Numbered from the stretch's first letter, positions 30,898-40,462 are shown. The stretch: 64,000 nucleotides of DNA from Actinomyces viscosus (GCF_900637975.1 NZ_LR134477.1:1-64000); one strand, 5' to 3'. Notes: a model not told the origin generated them from the sequence alone. A program made the numbers and translations.

Positions 30898-31448
30898 TCA
30901 GGGCTGGGCGTCGCGCATGAGGAGGACGAGCTGGACCCGGTCACGCAGGTCCAGCTTCGTCAGGATCCGGGTGGCGTTCTTCTTGACCGAGTCCGGGGCC
31001 AGGACGAGTCGCTGAGCGATCTCCGTGTTCGTCAGCCCCTGGGACACCAGCTCGGCCACCTCGCGCTCACGCGGGCTGAGACGGTCGAGGCGCCCGCGGA
31101 CAGCGCACCGAAGGCGAACTCGTCCTGGTCGCAGGTAGTCAGCACCAGGGTCCGTATCGAGGGGTAGAGCTGGGTGATGCGCGCCGTGGCGTCGATCCCG
31201 TTGAGCACCGGCATGCGCACATCCATGAGAATGACGTCGGGAAGCGGGCGGCGTTCCTGGAACCGGTCGGCGAGCTGGTCGAGCGCGTCCTGACCGTGGG
31301 CAGCCTCGGCCACGACCCTCAGGTCATCCGCCCGGTTGATGATGAGTGACAGGCCCATACGGGTCGCCTTCTGGTCATCAACGATCATCACCGTGATTGG
31401 GGCGAGCCTCTCCGGAGCCGGCGAGGAGGGGAGTGAGACGGTGGTCAT
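30898..31448 (-). pseudogene. NarL/LuxR-type response regulator with internal deletion and frameshift
   Basis: Receiver domain: ITVMIVDDQKATRMGLSLIIN (acidic pair), DVILMDVRMPVLNGIDA (phospho-Asp), LVLTTCDQDEFAFGALSAGAS. Normally a GFLLKDA segment and a linker of about 50 residues would follow. Here the sequence jumps near 31100 directly to the DNA-binding domain RLDRLSPREREVAELVSQGLTNTEIAQRL...SVKKNATRILTKLDLRDRVQLVLLMRDAQP in another frame, ending at TGA 30898. About 150 bases appear to be missing. The start codon overlaps the kinase stop (ATGA). As sequenced the protein would lack a DNA-binding domain. Whether this is a true deletion or an assembly loss cannot be told here. Confidence 0.8.
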
Positions 31449-32712
31449 GCTTCCTCCTGAAGGGGGATGTAGACCGGGATGACGGCGCTCAGCACCCAGC
31501 CGCCGGAGCCCGGAGCGATGCTGGGACCGACGTCGAACGCTCCGCCGCGCTCGCGGATCACGGAGGCCAGGTTGGCCAGTCCGTGACCGGTCGACTCCTC
31601 GGGGGAGTCCTGCGAGGCGTCGCTGCGTACGGTGACGTGTCCGTTGTCGGACACGGTGATCCGGGTGGATGAGCCGGTGTGGTCCAGGGACACCACGACG
31701 CGCGTGGCACCCTCGGCGTGCCGCATGACGTTGGTCAGGGCCTCCCGGACGACGATGTAGACGAGCTCCCCGATCGCTCGTTCCGCCACTGTGCTGCTGG
31801 GGCGCAGACCGGTCTCGGTCAGGGCCGCACTGATTCCGGTCGCCCGTACCGTGGTCAGCAGGTTCTCCAGCTGGTCCCAGCCGCGTGCGTCGGTGACGAC
31901 CACTGGGTTCGAGGCGGTCACCACGCCGGAGCCGAAGTAGTCGAGGATGTCGGGTGAGGACTGCAGCGAGGCGACGGCGCTCCTCGTGTCGGCCAGGCCG
32001 TCGCGGGCCAGCGAGTTGACCAGGTCGATGGCCTCGTTGACGTCCGGGCTGCCGCCGGCGCCGTGGAGCCCCTCGGACAGGGCGATGATCGCGGTCAGGG
32101 AGTGGCCCACGGAGTCGTGGAGCTCGGCCGCCGCCCTGGCCTGGTACCGGGCGGCGTCACGCTGCACCACAAGCTGCTGCTCGGCCCTCTGGGAGGCGAG
32201 CTGGGCGTCCCCGTGCTCCAGGGCCTCCCGACGCGATCGGGTGATCGACGCCACGGTGACCACGGCGATGAGGAATCCTGCCTCCTGCATGAAGTCCGAC
32301 AGCGGCACCCTCTCCCGCATGAGCCCCGGCAGGGGGCCGTTGAACGACGCGAGACAGGGGATGAACAGGAAGACCAGGGTGGCGCCGATGCCCAGGATCC
32401 GATCCCGAACGCTTGCGATGGCAATCAGGGTGTAGACGCTCACCAACAGCGGGATGAGGAACTCTGCGGAGTCGCTCTTGATCATCTTCACCATGAGAGC
32501 CACGTTGTTGATGATGACGACGGCCCACCGCCCCGCCGGGCTGGCCCGGTACCACTCGGCGATGCGGTCCAGGCGGGTCCTCGGGACGCGGTGGCTCGGG
32601 TCAATGCGGTCATGGGGTTGAGCGCACTCAGCGGCCGGGCCGAGAGGAGCATCGCCGTTCCCGCGACTGCCCCCAGGAGCACGGCGGTCATCGTGGCGGC
32701 GTAGGACCTCAT
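31445..32712 (-). CDS. NarL-type sensor histidine kinase (frameshift in N-terminal part)
   Basis: C-terminal signalling half is intact. HisKA_3 with AAELHDSVGHSLTAIIALSEG (phospho-His), then HATPase motifs VREALTNVMRHAEGATRVVVSL (N-box), ITVSDNGHV and STGHGLANLASVIRERGG. Upstream are several hydrophobic helices (FLIPLLVSVYTLIAIASV, ILGIGATLVFLFIPCLASF, AGFLIAVVTVASI) and a coiled linker. The first part, DRIAEWYRASPAGRWAVVIINNVAL, has no start in frame. A one-base shift near 32585 connects it to ATG frames at 32616 (MTALTRATAS) or 32712 (MRSYAATMTAVLL). The segment 32590-32712 may belong to the permease instead. It partners the damaged response regulator downstream and probably senses a cell-envelope antibiotic. 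Confidence 0.75.
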
Positions 32713-33171
32713 GATGAGACCCCAGCCAGGTGACGAAGGTCAGAATGACCCACATCCCCAGTGCCACGGCAGCGAACCGCGGCAGGTAGGCGGCCAGGCC
32801 CATCGGACCGAAGCCGGCGACGAGCCCGGTGATCGCAGTGGTCAGGACGAGGATCGCGGTGGTGGCGACCGCGACCTGCAGCCCATGGAGCAGCTTGCCC
32901 GCGATCACGGTCGCCTCCAGACGGCTGGCCCTCATCTGCTGCCAGCTGCGCCGCGAAGCCGCCCAGAGCCAGCGGTAAGCCACATGGAGAGCAGCAGCGT
33001 GGAATGAGGCCAGAGGGCATCCCAGGTGATGCCCTGGGCCGGGAGGTCGGCCTGATAGGTCCGGTACTGCAGGTAGCCGGACAGGGACGACAGGGTGCAC
33101 AGAACGGTAACGGCTGCCCAGTACCACCAGTTGGGAGCCTTGCGGTTCTCCCAGTACCAGGCGGTGCGCAC
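32590..33171 (-). CDS. ABC-2 type permease subunit (frameshifted, boundaries uncertain)
   Basis: Starts MRTAWYWENRKAPNWWYWAAVTVLCTLSSLSGYL at 33171, with a first helix. It shifts frame near 32965 to AYRWLWAASRRSWQQMRASRLEATVIAGKLL, then helices VAVATTAILVLTTAITGLV and AAVALGMWVILTFVTWLG. It possibly shifts again at 32715 into LIMRSYAATMTAVLLGAVAGTAMLLSARPLSALNP. The pattern fits the membrane subunit of a bacitracin/lantibiotic-type ABC transporter. It lies between the ATPase and the kinase, in the common ATPase-permease-kinase-regulator order. Confidence 0.55.
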
Positions 33172-33179
33172 CGCCCCCG

Positions 33180-34010
33180 GCGCACCTCATGGGCGATTCC
33201 GAGGAAGGTCAGAAGCGTGGAGACGGCTGTGGGCGCGGAGACGGTCATCTCGATGACGCCGTCGCTGTCCAGCCCGGACAGGGGGCCCTGGTAGCGCAGG
33301 CCCCCGGCACTGATGATGCCCACGGTGTCGGCGATCTGCTCGATCTCCGAGAGAACCTGGGAGGAGACGATGATCGTCCTGCCCTCCTGGCGGGCCAGGG
33401 TGACGATGATCTGACGGATCTGTTCCGCTGCGGCCGGGCCGAGCCCCTTGGTGGGCTCGTCCAGCAGCATGAGGGGCGGGTCGGTCGGGAGCGCCATGGC
33501 CAGAGCGAGGCGCTGCTTCATCTCCGCCGCGTAGCGCCTGACCCGCAGGTTCTCCTGTCCGGTCAGTCCGGCGGCAGCCAGGGCGTGCTCGACGCGTCTG
33601 CTCGGCAGGCCCAGGTGGGAGGCCATCATGGCGAGGTTCTCCCTGCCGGTCAGGCTCGGGTAGTAGGAGGGGCCCTCAATGCGGGAGCCGATCGTTCCCG
33701 GAGGCAGGCCGTGATGGGGAGTGACCTGATGTCCCAGGGCGCTGATGCTGCCCGACGTCGGGCGGACCGCTCCCAGCAGCAGCTTGAGGACGGTGGACTT
33801 ACCGGCTCCGGTGGGACCGAGGAGCCCGTAGACAGCACCGGCGGGATGAGCAACAGGGGCGGTGGCCGGGCTGCCGACCGGGTTGGTGACCGGGCTGGCG
33901 ACGGGGCTGCCGGCCGCGATGTCCGGCTCAGGGAAGGAGACGGTGGGCGGTGCGGGCGTCGTGGCCGACAGGGGGGAGGTCAGCGAGGTGGTCGGGGGCG
34001 CGATGCTCAT
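33180..34010 (-). CDS. BcrA-type ABC transporter ATP-binding protein with unusual N-terminus
   Basis: ATPase of a bacitracin/lantibiotic export or immunity system. Walker A GLLGPTGAGKSTVLKLLLGAV, Q-loop region GPSYYPSLTGRENLAMM, a weak signature RRYAAEMKQRLALAMALP, Walker B LMLLDEPTKGLGP, and H-loop TIIVSSQVLSEIEQIAD. The family normally starts with about 30 residues forming the first beta strands (a 'KRFG...AVDGVDL' type segment). Here that place is taken by a Pro/Ala/Val-rich stretch with repeated SPV/TNPV/SPAT/APV units before HPAGAVYGLLGP. ATG 34010 is used; 34022 is also possible. The C-terminal end merges into the permease region by a frame change. Confidence 0.75.
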
Positions 34011-34082
34011 GAATCCATGCAAGCGCCTGAACTCCTATGAGCGCATCGTCGTCAGCCTATCTGTCCCCCTCGGGGGACGACA

Positions 34083-34124
34083 GCGGTGCCGCAGCCACTC
34101 CGAAAGGGTCGGCTGCGGCACCGC
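34083..34124 (-). terminator. Terminator after ackA
   Basis: Perfect 14-bp stem (34083-34096 with 34111-34124), loop of 14, 58 bases downstream of the ackA stop on the minus strand. Confidence 0.7.
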
Positions 34125-34181
34125 GCGGTGATGTCCCGGTGATGATCCGCTCCGGGTGGGCCGACGTCGGCCTCCGGGGAC

Positions 34182-35366
34182 TCAGATGAGGGTGAGTGAC
34201 TGGCGCGCGATGGCGAGCTCCTCGTTGGTGGGCACCACGAGCACGGTGACCCTCGAGTCCGGGGTGGAGATGACGCGCGGCTCGTCGGAGCGGACTGCGT
34301 TGAGCTCGGGGTCGATCGTCACACCCATGAAGGCGAGGCGCTCGCAGAGCTCGCGGCGCAGGTTCGCGTCGTTCTCACCGATGCCGGCGGTGAAGGTCAG
34401 CGCGTCCAGACCGCCCATGACGGCGGTGTAGGCGCCCACGTACTTCACGAGGCGGTGCAGGTAGATGTCCATGGCCTCGCGAGCCTCCTGCTCGCCGGCG
34501 TCGATGCGCTTGCGGACCTCGCGCATGTCGTTGTCGCCGGCCAGCCCCTTCATGCCCGAGCCGCGGTTGAACAGGTGGTCGATCTCCTCGATCGACATGC
34601 CGCCCACACGGGCCAGGTGGAAGACGGCGGCCGGGTCGATGTCACCGGTGCGCCCGCCCATGACCAGGCCCTCCAGCGGGGTCAGGCCCATGGAGGTGTC
34701 CACGGCGTGCCCCGCCACGACCGCCGACGCCGAGGCGCCGTTGCCCAGGTGCAGGACGATCTGCTTGAGGTCGTCGCGGCCCAGGAGCTCGGAAACCGCC
34801 CCGGAGACGAACTGGTGGCTGGTGCCGTGGGCGCCGTAGCGGCGGATGGAGTAGGTGTCGGCGACCTCGCGGTCCAGGGCGTAGCGGGCGGCCTCCTCGG
34901 GCAGGTCCTGGAAGAAGGCGGTGTCGAAGACGGCCACGTGCGGCACGTCGGACAGGAGCCGGCGTCCCACCTCAATGCCCTTGAGGTGGGCGGGGTTGTG
35001 CAGGGGACCCAGCGGCACGAGCTGCTCGATACGGGCCACGACCTCGTCATCGATAAGAGCCGGGCCGGAGAAGTAGCGCCCTCCCTGGACGACGCGGTGA
35101 CCCACGGCCACGATGTGGGCGTCGGCCAGTGAGGGGCCCTGCTCCTCGAACAGGCGCAGCACCTCGGACAGGCCGTAGCCGTGGTCGGGGACCGGCTCGG
35201 TGATCTCGGTGCGCTCCTCGCCGTGCTTGTGGATGATGGCGCCGGTCTCCTCACCGATGCGCTCCACCAGGCCGGAGGCGAGCGAGGCGCCCGAGTCGGG
35301 GTCGACCAGCTGGTACTTGATGGAGGAGGAGCCGGAGTTGATAACGAGGACGGTGCGCTGAGTCAC
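34182..35366 (-). CDS. ackA: Acetate kinase
   Basis: 394 residues. Makes ATP and acetate from acetyl phosphate. LVINSGSSSIKYQLVD (phosphate loop), VGHRVVQGG, HNPAHLKGIEVGR, VAVFDTAFFQDLP, YGAHGTSHQFV, IVLHLGNGASASAVVAGHAVDTSMGLTPLEGLVMGGRTGDIDP, LTFTAGIGEND. Starts at ATG 35366. It follows pta with a 158-base gap, so the two are probably one operon for acetogenic fermentation. Confidence 0.97.
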   Translation of the reverse strand: MTQRTVLVINSGSSSIKYQLVDPDSGASLASGLVERIGEETGAIIHKHGEERTEITEPVPDHGYGLSEVLRLFEEQGPSLADAHIVAVGHRVVQGGRYFSGPALIDDEVVARIEQLVPLGPLHNPAHLKGIEVGRRLLSDVPHVAVFDTAFFQDLPEEAARYALDREVADTYSIRRYGAHGTSHQFVSGAVSELLGRDDLKQIVLHLGNGASASAVVAGHAVDTSMGLTPLEGLVMGGRTGDIDPAAVFHLARVGGMSIEEIDHLFNRGSGMKGLAGDNDMREVRKRIDAGEQEAREAMDIYLHRLVKYVGAYTAVMGGLDALTFTAGIGENDANLRRELCERLAFMGVTIDPELNAVRSDEPRVISTPDSRVTVLVVPTNEELAIARQSLTLI

Positions 35367-35524
35367 GAGGTGCCTTTCAAGAACGGTATGGGATGGACGC
35401 GGGGATGACGGACGGGGAGCCTGACGGAGATCCTGGCAGGGTCTGACTGAGTTCTCACTGAGATCCAGCGGGGTCGGGACCGGGCCGAGTGGTCGGCGGC
35501 CCCGACACCGGGTCTCACTGGGCC

Positions 35525-37579
35525 TCAGCCCTGGGCCTGGACGGCTGTGATGGCGACGGTGTTGATGATGTCCTCCACCAGGGCGCCGCGCGAGAGGTCG
35601 TTGACCGGCTTGTTGAGGCCCTGGAGGACCGGGCCGATGGCGATGGCGCCCGAGGAGCGCTGCACCGCCTTGTAGCCGATGTTGCCGCTGGACAGGTCCG
35701 GGAAGATGAAGACGTTGGCCCGCCCGGCCACGAGCGAGTCGGGGGCCTTCTTCGCGGCGACGGTCGGGTCGATGGCGGCGTCGTACTGGATGGGGCCCTC
35801 GACGGCGAGGTCGGGCTCCTTGGCCCGCACCAGCTCGGTGGCCTCACGGACCTTGTCGACGTCCGCTCCCTTGCCGGAGGTCCCGGTGGAGAAGGACAGC
35901 ATCGCCACGCGCGGCTCGACGCCGAACTGGCGGGCGGTGGCGGCCGAGGAGATGGCGATGTCGGCCAGCTCGGCGGCGTTGGGCTCGGGGTTGACGGCGC
36001 AGTCGCCGTAGACGAGCACCCGGTCCTGCAGGAGCATGAGGAAGACCGAGGAGACGATCGAGGTTCCCGGCTTGGTCTTGATGATCTGGAAGGAGGGGAC
36101 GATCGTGTGGGCGGTGGTGTGGGCCGCGCCCGAGACCATGCCGTCGGCGTCTCCCATGTGGACCATCATCGTGCCGAAGTAGGACACGTCCTGGACCTTC
36201 TCGCGGGCCTGCTCCAGGGTGACGCCCTTCTTGGCGCGCAGGCGGGCGAACTCCTCGGCGTACTTCTCCAGCAGCTCGGGGTCGCCCGTGGCGATGACCC
36301 GGGCGGCGGCGATGTCCAGGCCCAGCTCGGTGGCGCGGGCGCGCACCGTGGTCTCATCGCCCAGCAGCACCAGGTCGGCGATGCCGCGTCGCAGGATGGC
36401 GTCGGCGGCCCGCAGGACCCGGTCGTCGTCGGGCTCGGGCAGCACGATCGTCCTGCGGTTGGTGCGCGAACGATCCACCAGCTCGGCCTGGAACATGATG
36501 GGGGTGACGACCTCGGAGGGCTCGACCTCCAGGGCGGACAGCAGGGCGTCGACGTCGGCCTCCTGCTCGAAGGTGGTCACGGCGACGTCGATCTTGCGCT
36601 CGGAGCCGTGGGCGAGCAGGCCCTGGAGGGAGCCGGCCGCCGAGGCCGCGGCGAAGGTGTCCAGCGGGGAGGTGATGACCGGGATGTTGACGTCCAGGCC
36701 CTCCAGGAGGCGCAGCGCGTGGGGCGCCACCTCGAAGCCGCCGTTGAGGACGAGACCGGACAGGATCGGGAAGCTGGAGGAGGCCTGGGCCGCCATGAGT
36801 GAGATGAGCATGGCGGAGCGGTCGGCCGGCACGATGGCGAGCTGGCCCGCGGTCAGGCGCTCCAGGACGTGGGAGACGTCCATGGCGCACACGAGAACGG
36901 ACTCCGCCTCGCGGTCCAGGAGGGTCTCGTCGCCGGCGATGAGCGTGCCCTCGACGGCGTCCAGCACCTCGCGCACCGCGGGCGCGGCCAGCAGCGGCAC
37001 CTCGGGCAGCGTGGTGGAGGTGATGCCCTCGATGGCGGTCAGGGCGTCGGTGACGGCCTGGCGGTTGTCGGGACGGCACTTGTTGGCCACCACCGCGACG
37101 GTGCGGGCGTGGTTGTCGGCGATCTCGGCCATGGAGACCTCCACGGAGCCGACGACGTCCTCGGCGTCGTGCTGGCCGGAGACCACCAGCAGCACCGGCA
37201 CACCGATGTTGGCGGCCACCCGGGCGTTGAGGGCCAGCTCGGGGTTGCCGGCGACGTCGGTGAAGTCCGAGCCGTCGATGATGACGACGTCGTGCTCACG
37301 CGCCAGGGCCCGGTAGGCGTCGACGATGCGGGCCAGGGCCTCCTCGGGGTCGGCGTGGAACTCGTCCCAGGTCGCGCCGACGCACTGCTCGGCGTGCGTG
37401 GCGGAGCCGGCGCGGTTCAGCAGGAGGCTGAGGAAGGCGTCGCCTTCGCGGCTCTCCACGAAGGGGCGGAAGACTCCGACCTTGGCAACCACCTTCGTCA
37501 GGCAGGAGACCAGTCCGAGAGCCACCGTTGACTTCCCGGTTCCGGCGTTGGGTGAGGCGATGTAGATACTGCGCGCCAC
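35525..37579 (-). CDS. pta: Phosphate acetyltransferase, long form
   Basis: 684 residues. Converts acetyl-CoA and phosphate to acetyl phosphate. Three parts: an N-terminal P-loop, dethiobiotin-synthetase-like domain (SIYIASPNAGTGKSTVALGLVSCL), a DRTGG domain (about residues 220-330), and the C-terminal catalytic PTA_PTB domain with RTIVLPEPDDDRVLRAA, DVSYFGTMMVHMGDADGMVSGAAHTTAHTI, LSFSTGTSGKG, and GRANVFIFPDLSSGNIGYKAVQRSSGA. The long form is often allosterically controlled. It is the first gene of the pta-ackA unit. Confidence 0.97.
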   Translation of the reverse strand: MARSIYIASPNAGTGKSTVALGLVSCLTKVVAKVGVFRPFVESREGDAFLSLLLNRAGSATHAEQCVGATWDEFHADPEEALARIVDAYRALAREHDVVIIDGSDFTDVAGNPELALNARVAANIGVPVLLVVSGQHDAEDVVGSVEVSMAEIADNHARTVAVVANKCRPDNRQAVTDALTAIEGITSTTLPEVPLLAAPAVREVLDAVEGTLIAGDETLLDREAESVLVCAMDVSHVLERLTAGQLAIVPADRSAMLISLMAAQASSSFPILSGLVLNGGFEVAPHALRLLEGLDVNIPVITSPLDTFAAASAAGSLQGLLAHGSERKIDVAVTTFEQEADVDALLSALEVEPSEVVTPIMFQAELVDRSRTNRRTIVLPEPDDDRVLRAADAILRRGIADLVLLGDETTVRARATELGLDIAAARVIATGDPELLEKYAEEFARLRAKKGVTLEQAREKVQDVSYFGTMMVHMGDADGMVSGAAHTTAHTIVPSFQIIKTKPGTSIVSSVFLMLLQDRVLVYGDCAVNPEPNAAELADIAISSAATARQFGVEPRVAMLSFSTGTSGKGADVDKVREATELVRAKEPDLAVEGPIQYDAAIDPTVAAKKAPDSLVAGRANVFIFPDLSSGNIGYKAVQRSSGAIAIGPVLQGLNKPVNDLSRGALVEDIINTVAITAVQAQG

Positions 37580-37753
37580 GTTGGGTCCTTCTCGCGTTGT
37601 CTTGGAGTCAGGGGCGCCGGCTCATTCCGGTGCCGTACGGGTCCGATTGTGCCTCTACCTGCGGGTTGTCTGCGACCAAAGGCCCGGTCTCAATTCGTCT
37701 TGTGATGTGGGAACGGGCACATGCTCAGGGCTCGGGCTGGGGTGTGCAGAGGG

Positions 37754-38788
37754 CTAACCGGCCCGAGTGGTCGGCTTCCGGTCGGGGGCGGATGGGACCG
37801 TGGTCCGCCCGCTACCGGGGTCGACGCTTACCGCGACGCTGCCGCCAGGCCGCTGGTGGGCGCCCTGCGCATCCTGGGAGAGCCAGACCGCGTAGGTCGA
37901 CGAGGGGTCGCCCGGCTCGGGGAGGAACAGGGCGACCGGCCTGCCCTCGCGCGCCTCCTGAGCCGCTGCGACGGCGCGGTGCGGACCAATGTCCCGGCCC
38001 TGGCCGGTGCGGGTGTGCTCGGTCGGGGCCTCGGCCACCGTGACGGAGGTGGGTGAGGACGGCCGGCTGAGGTGGATGTCGAAGGCGCTGGCGTAGTAGC
38101 CCCACAGGAACAGCAGAGGAAGGAGGACCAGCCCGGCCGCCTTGAGCAGATCGGTGTCCCTCGACAGACGCCTGCTGCGCCAGCGAGCGGACAGGGCGGT
38201 GCGCCGGTAACGCTGCAGCGGCCACCACACCCTGAGTCCGCTGACGGCGAGAACCGTCAGGACCACGCCGGACGTGACCACGATAAGGCTGCCGACGGTC
38301 AGGCCCCTGCTCTCGTCCCACCAGCGGGTATGGGGGATCTCCTGGGACACCCAGCGCACATGACCAGGGCCCTGGCAGGACAGGAGGCAGCGGTGCAGGT
38401 TGTCCAGAGCGGCGATCCAGGACGGAGCAGCGGGCACCCGGCCGATCTCGCCGCCGGTGGAGGGGTCGATCGCGTAGGTGGCTTGCCCGCTCCTGACCTC
38501 GATGACGTCGTCGACCCACGCGGCGGACACGACGGGCTCGTCGGGGTGAGCGCGCTCGATCGTCGTGATCGCCTGAGGCAGTGAGACCTGGTTGGGGCCG
38601 ACGTTGTGGGAGTGCGCGCCAGGGTTCAGCGAGTGCAGGATCTCCCCCTGGTTCGGCAGGATCGTGCCGCTGACAGTGATGATCAGCAGGATGAGGGCGG
38701 CCGCTGCCGACATCCAGCGTCGCAGGAGCGCCATCGCCCGGGAAGCGCGGGTGGGAGGGGAGGGGAGTGGGGCTGCCGAGGGATTCAT
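37754..38788 (-). CDS. PepSY-associated membrane protein
   Basis: 344 residues from ATG 38788. Hydrophobic helices at ALLRRWMSAAAALILLIITVSGTIL, GSLIVVTSGVVLTVLAVSGLRVWW, and LKAAGLVLLPLLFLWGYYASAF. The extracytoplasmic region between helices one and two contains the PepSY-like ITTIERAHPDEPVVSAAWVDDVIEVRSGQATYAIDPSTGGEIGRV and the LDNLHRCLLS motif, as in PiuB/iron-associated PepSY_TM proteins. It is shorter than many family members, lacking a final helix. It likely acts in the envelope, possibly in iron or haem handling; unproven. Confidence 0.75.
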   Translation of the reverse strand: MNPSAAPLPSPPTRASRAMALLRRWMSAAAALILLIITVSGTILPNQGEILHSLNPGAHSHNVGPNQVSLPQAITTIERAHPDEPVVSAAWVDDVIEVRSGQATYAIDPSTGGEIGRVPAAPSWIAALDNLHRCLLSCQGPGHVRWVSQEIPHTRWWDESRGLTVGSLIVVTSGVVLTVLAVSGLRVWWPLQRYRRTALSARWRSRRLSRDTDLLKAAGLVLLPLLFLWGYYASAFDIHLSRPSSPTSVTVAEAPTEHTRTGQGRDIGPHRAVAAAQEAREGRPVALFLPEPGDPSSTYAVWLSQDAQGAHQRPGGSVAVSVDPGSGRTTVPSAPDRKPTTRAG

Positions 38789-38807
38789 GGTCGAGCTGTA
38801 TGAGGGG

Positions 38808-39338
38808 CTAGAACCCGGTGGGCGCCAGCAGGGCCGCCAGGGTACACAGGCAGGTGAGGGCCGTGATGAGGGCGTAGACGCGGCGTCCACGGCAGCGGCG
38901 CGTCCACAGTGAGTGGGCGCCGCTGAGGCTCACGGCGGCGCCGGCGACCTGGATGACCAGGGCCGTTCCGACTGCCAGGGGGCCGGCGGCGCCGACGGCG
39001 GGGGCCACGGCGTAGACCATGACGCACCTGAGCCCCGAGGCCCACAGTCCCAGCATGACGGCGTGGACGTCGCCGCTGACCAGAACGGGCGCCTCCACTA
39101 CGGCCTCGAAGTCGGTGGAGGCCGTAGCGGTTTCGGAGCCCTCGGCGCCTTCGGCTCCGGTGGTGTCGAGGGAGGCGTCGGGAGAGGGGGAGGAGGGGGA
39201 AACCGGGGCAGGTGTCGGGAGTGCGCGGTCGTCAACGGCGTCGCCGGCGTTCCTGCCTGGCGAAACGTCGACATAATCAATACCGGCCGCACTCTTCATA
39301 CTGATGAATACGGTAACGGTCAGGATAAATCGCGTCAA
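38808..39338 (-). CDS. Small membrane protein with acidic N-terminal region, unknown function
   Basis: I do not recognise this protein. The C-terminal half has three hydrophobic helices (HAVMLGLWASGLRCVMVYAVAPAV, LAVGTALVIQVAGAAVSLSGA, VYALITALTCLCTLAALLAPTGF). The N-terminal half is Pro/Ser/Asp/Ala-rich and probably disordered (ALPTPAPVSPSSPSPDASLDTTGAEGAEG). It precedes the PepSY gene by 19 bases and is likely its operon partner. The start is doubtful: TTG 39338 gives 176 residues, ATG 39299 gives 163. TTGACG at 39338 could instead be a -35 box (with TACCGT 17 bases on), favouring the shorter form. Confidence 0.6.
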   Translation of the reverse strand: MTRFILTVTVFISMKSAAGIDYVDVSPGRNAGDAVDDRALPTPAPVSPSSPSPDASLDTTGAEGAEGSETATASTDFEAVVEAPVLVSGDVHAVMLGLWASGLRCVMVYAVAPAVGAAGPLAVGTALVIQVAGAAVSLSGAHSLWTRRCRGRRVYALITALTCLCTLAALLAPTGF

Positions 39339-39464
39339 TGCTCCAGCGTGAGGCGGAGATGTGATGTCAGACAGGCGGACTTGAGGGAAATACTCGCTGG
39401 TGGGGGCCTGTTTTGTAGGCCGGAGAAATAGGGGTTGTCGGCCTGTCCTCCGCCGCGGCCCGAC

Positions 39465-40256
39465 CTAGCGCAGTAGGGGCAGTGCGGAGATGATGGTCAG
39501 CACGACGATGATCGGCTCGAAGACCCGCTGGTCCATGCGCTCGGCGAGCCGGCGGCCGACCAGGGCCGAGACGATGACGACCGGCGCGGCGACGGCGGCC
39601 AGAGACAGCGTCGCGGCGTTGACCAGGCCGGCCGAGATGGAGAAGGGCAGCTTGACGAGGTTGACCAGGAAGAAGAACCAGGCGGTCGTGCCCAGGAAGG
39701 CCTTGACCGGGTAGCGACAGGCCAGGAAGTACATGGAGGTCACCGGCCCGCCGGCATTGGCGACCATCGTGGTGAAGCCGGCCAGGCTGCCGTAGACCAG
39801 TCGGGCGAGGCGGCTGGACGCCGTCGGGGCGGTTGAGGCCGGCAGCTGTTCCTGCTCCTCGGGTGCGTCGTCGGGTCCGCTCCTGCTTGCCCGGCGTCGT
39901 TGGAGGAGGGTGATGGCGACCAGGGCCAGCAGGATGACGCCGATGAGACGTCGCGTGGAGTCGTTGGAGGCCAGGTGCAGGAACAGGGCGCCGGCCCCCA
40001 CCCCCGCCAGGACCGCGGGGACGAGCCTGCGCAGCATGCGGAAGTCGGCGTCCCGGCGGTAGCTCCACACGGCGAGCAGGTCGCCGGTCATGAGCATGAG
40101 CAGGATGGCGCCGGTGGACTCCTTGGCCGGCAGTACTGCGGTGCACAGGGCCACGGCGATGGTGGCTGCCCCGGGCAGGGCGGTCTTGGCGATGCCGCAC
40201 AGGGCCGCCACAACCATGAGCAGGATCCAGGCGGTTGCGGTCAAGGTGGGGAGCAC
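39465..40256 (-). CDS. TauE/SafE-family membrane exporter
   Basis: 263 residues, eight hydrophobic helices in two repeats (VVAALCGIAKTALPGAATIAVALCTAVLPAKESTGAILLMLMTGDLLAVWSYRRDADF and GSLAGFTTMVANAGGPVTSMYFLACRYPVKAFLGTTAWFFFLVNLVKLPF). The GxxxGANPG-like and TTMVANAGGPV motifs are typical of TauE/SafE, a family exporting sulfite, sulfoacetate or other organic anions. A polar central loop (SRSGPDDAPEEQEQLPAS) divides the halves. A copy of the inositol-island operator lies 75 bases upstream of the start, so it may belong to that regulon. Confidence 0.85.
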   Translation of the reverse strand: MLPTLTATAWILLMVVAALCGIAKTALPGAATIAVALCTAVLPAKESTGAILLMLMTGDLLAVWSYRRDADFRMLRRLVPAVLAGVGAGALFLHLASNDSTRRLIGVILLALVAITLLQRRRASRSGPDDAPEEQEQLPASTAPTASSRLARLVYGSLAGFTTMVANAGGPVTSMYFLACRYPVKAFLGTTAWFFFLVNLVKLPFSISAGLVNAATLSLAAVAAPVVIVSALVGRRLAERMDQRVFEPIIVVLTIISALPLLR

Positions 40257-40329
40257 GGGTCGGCCTCTCGGCGTTGAGAAGGAGCTGCGAAGGAGCTGCG
40301 GGTGGTGACGGGCGAAGCGGAAACTCAGG

Positions 40330-40345
40330 ATTTGTCCTGACGTTT
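40330..40345 (-). promoter_or_regulatory. Inositol-island operator, copy 1 (one good half)
   Basis: ATTTGTCCTGACGTTT. Left half and centre match the consensus CTTTGTYCTGACAAAG; the right half is degenerate. Located ahead of the TauE gene. Confidence 0.5.
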
Positions 40346-40462
40346 ACTTAGCCTAGCGGACGCACGCCGACGGCGAGGACCGGTGGGCGGGGGGCCTCGC
40401 CGTCGGCGCGGTGAGAGGTGCGAGGGCGCGTAAGTCGTCTGCGGCGCCCGCGAGAAGTCCGC

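Noticed and set aside
35489..36802. Long open frame on the plus strand (437 codons) opposite pta
   Set aside because: Shadow of the pta gene on the other strand; Gly/Asp/Val-rich composition is typical of antisense reading in high-GC DNA, with no recognisable domain.
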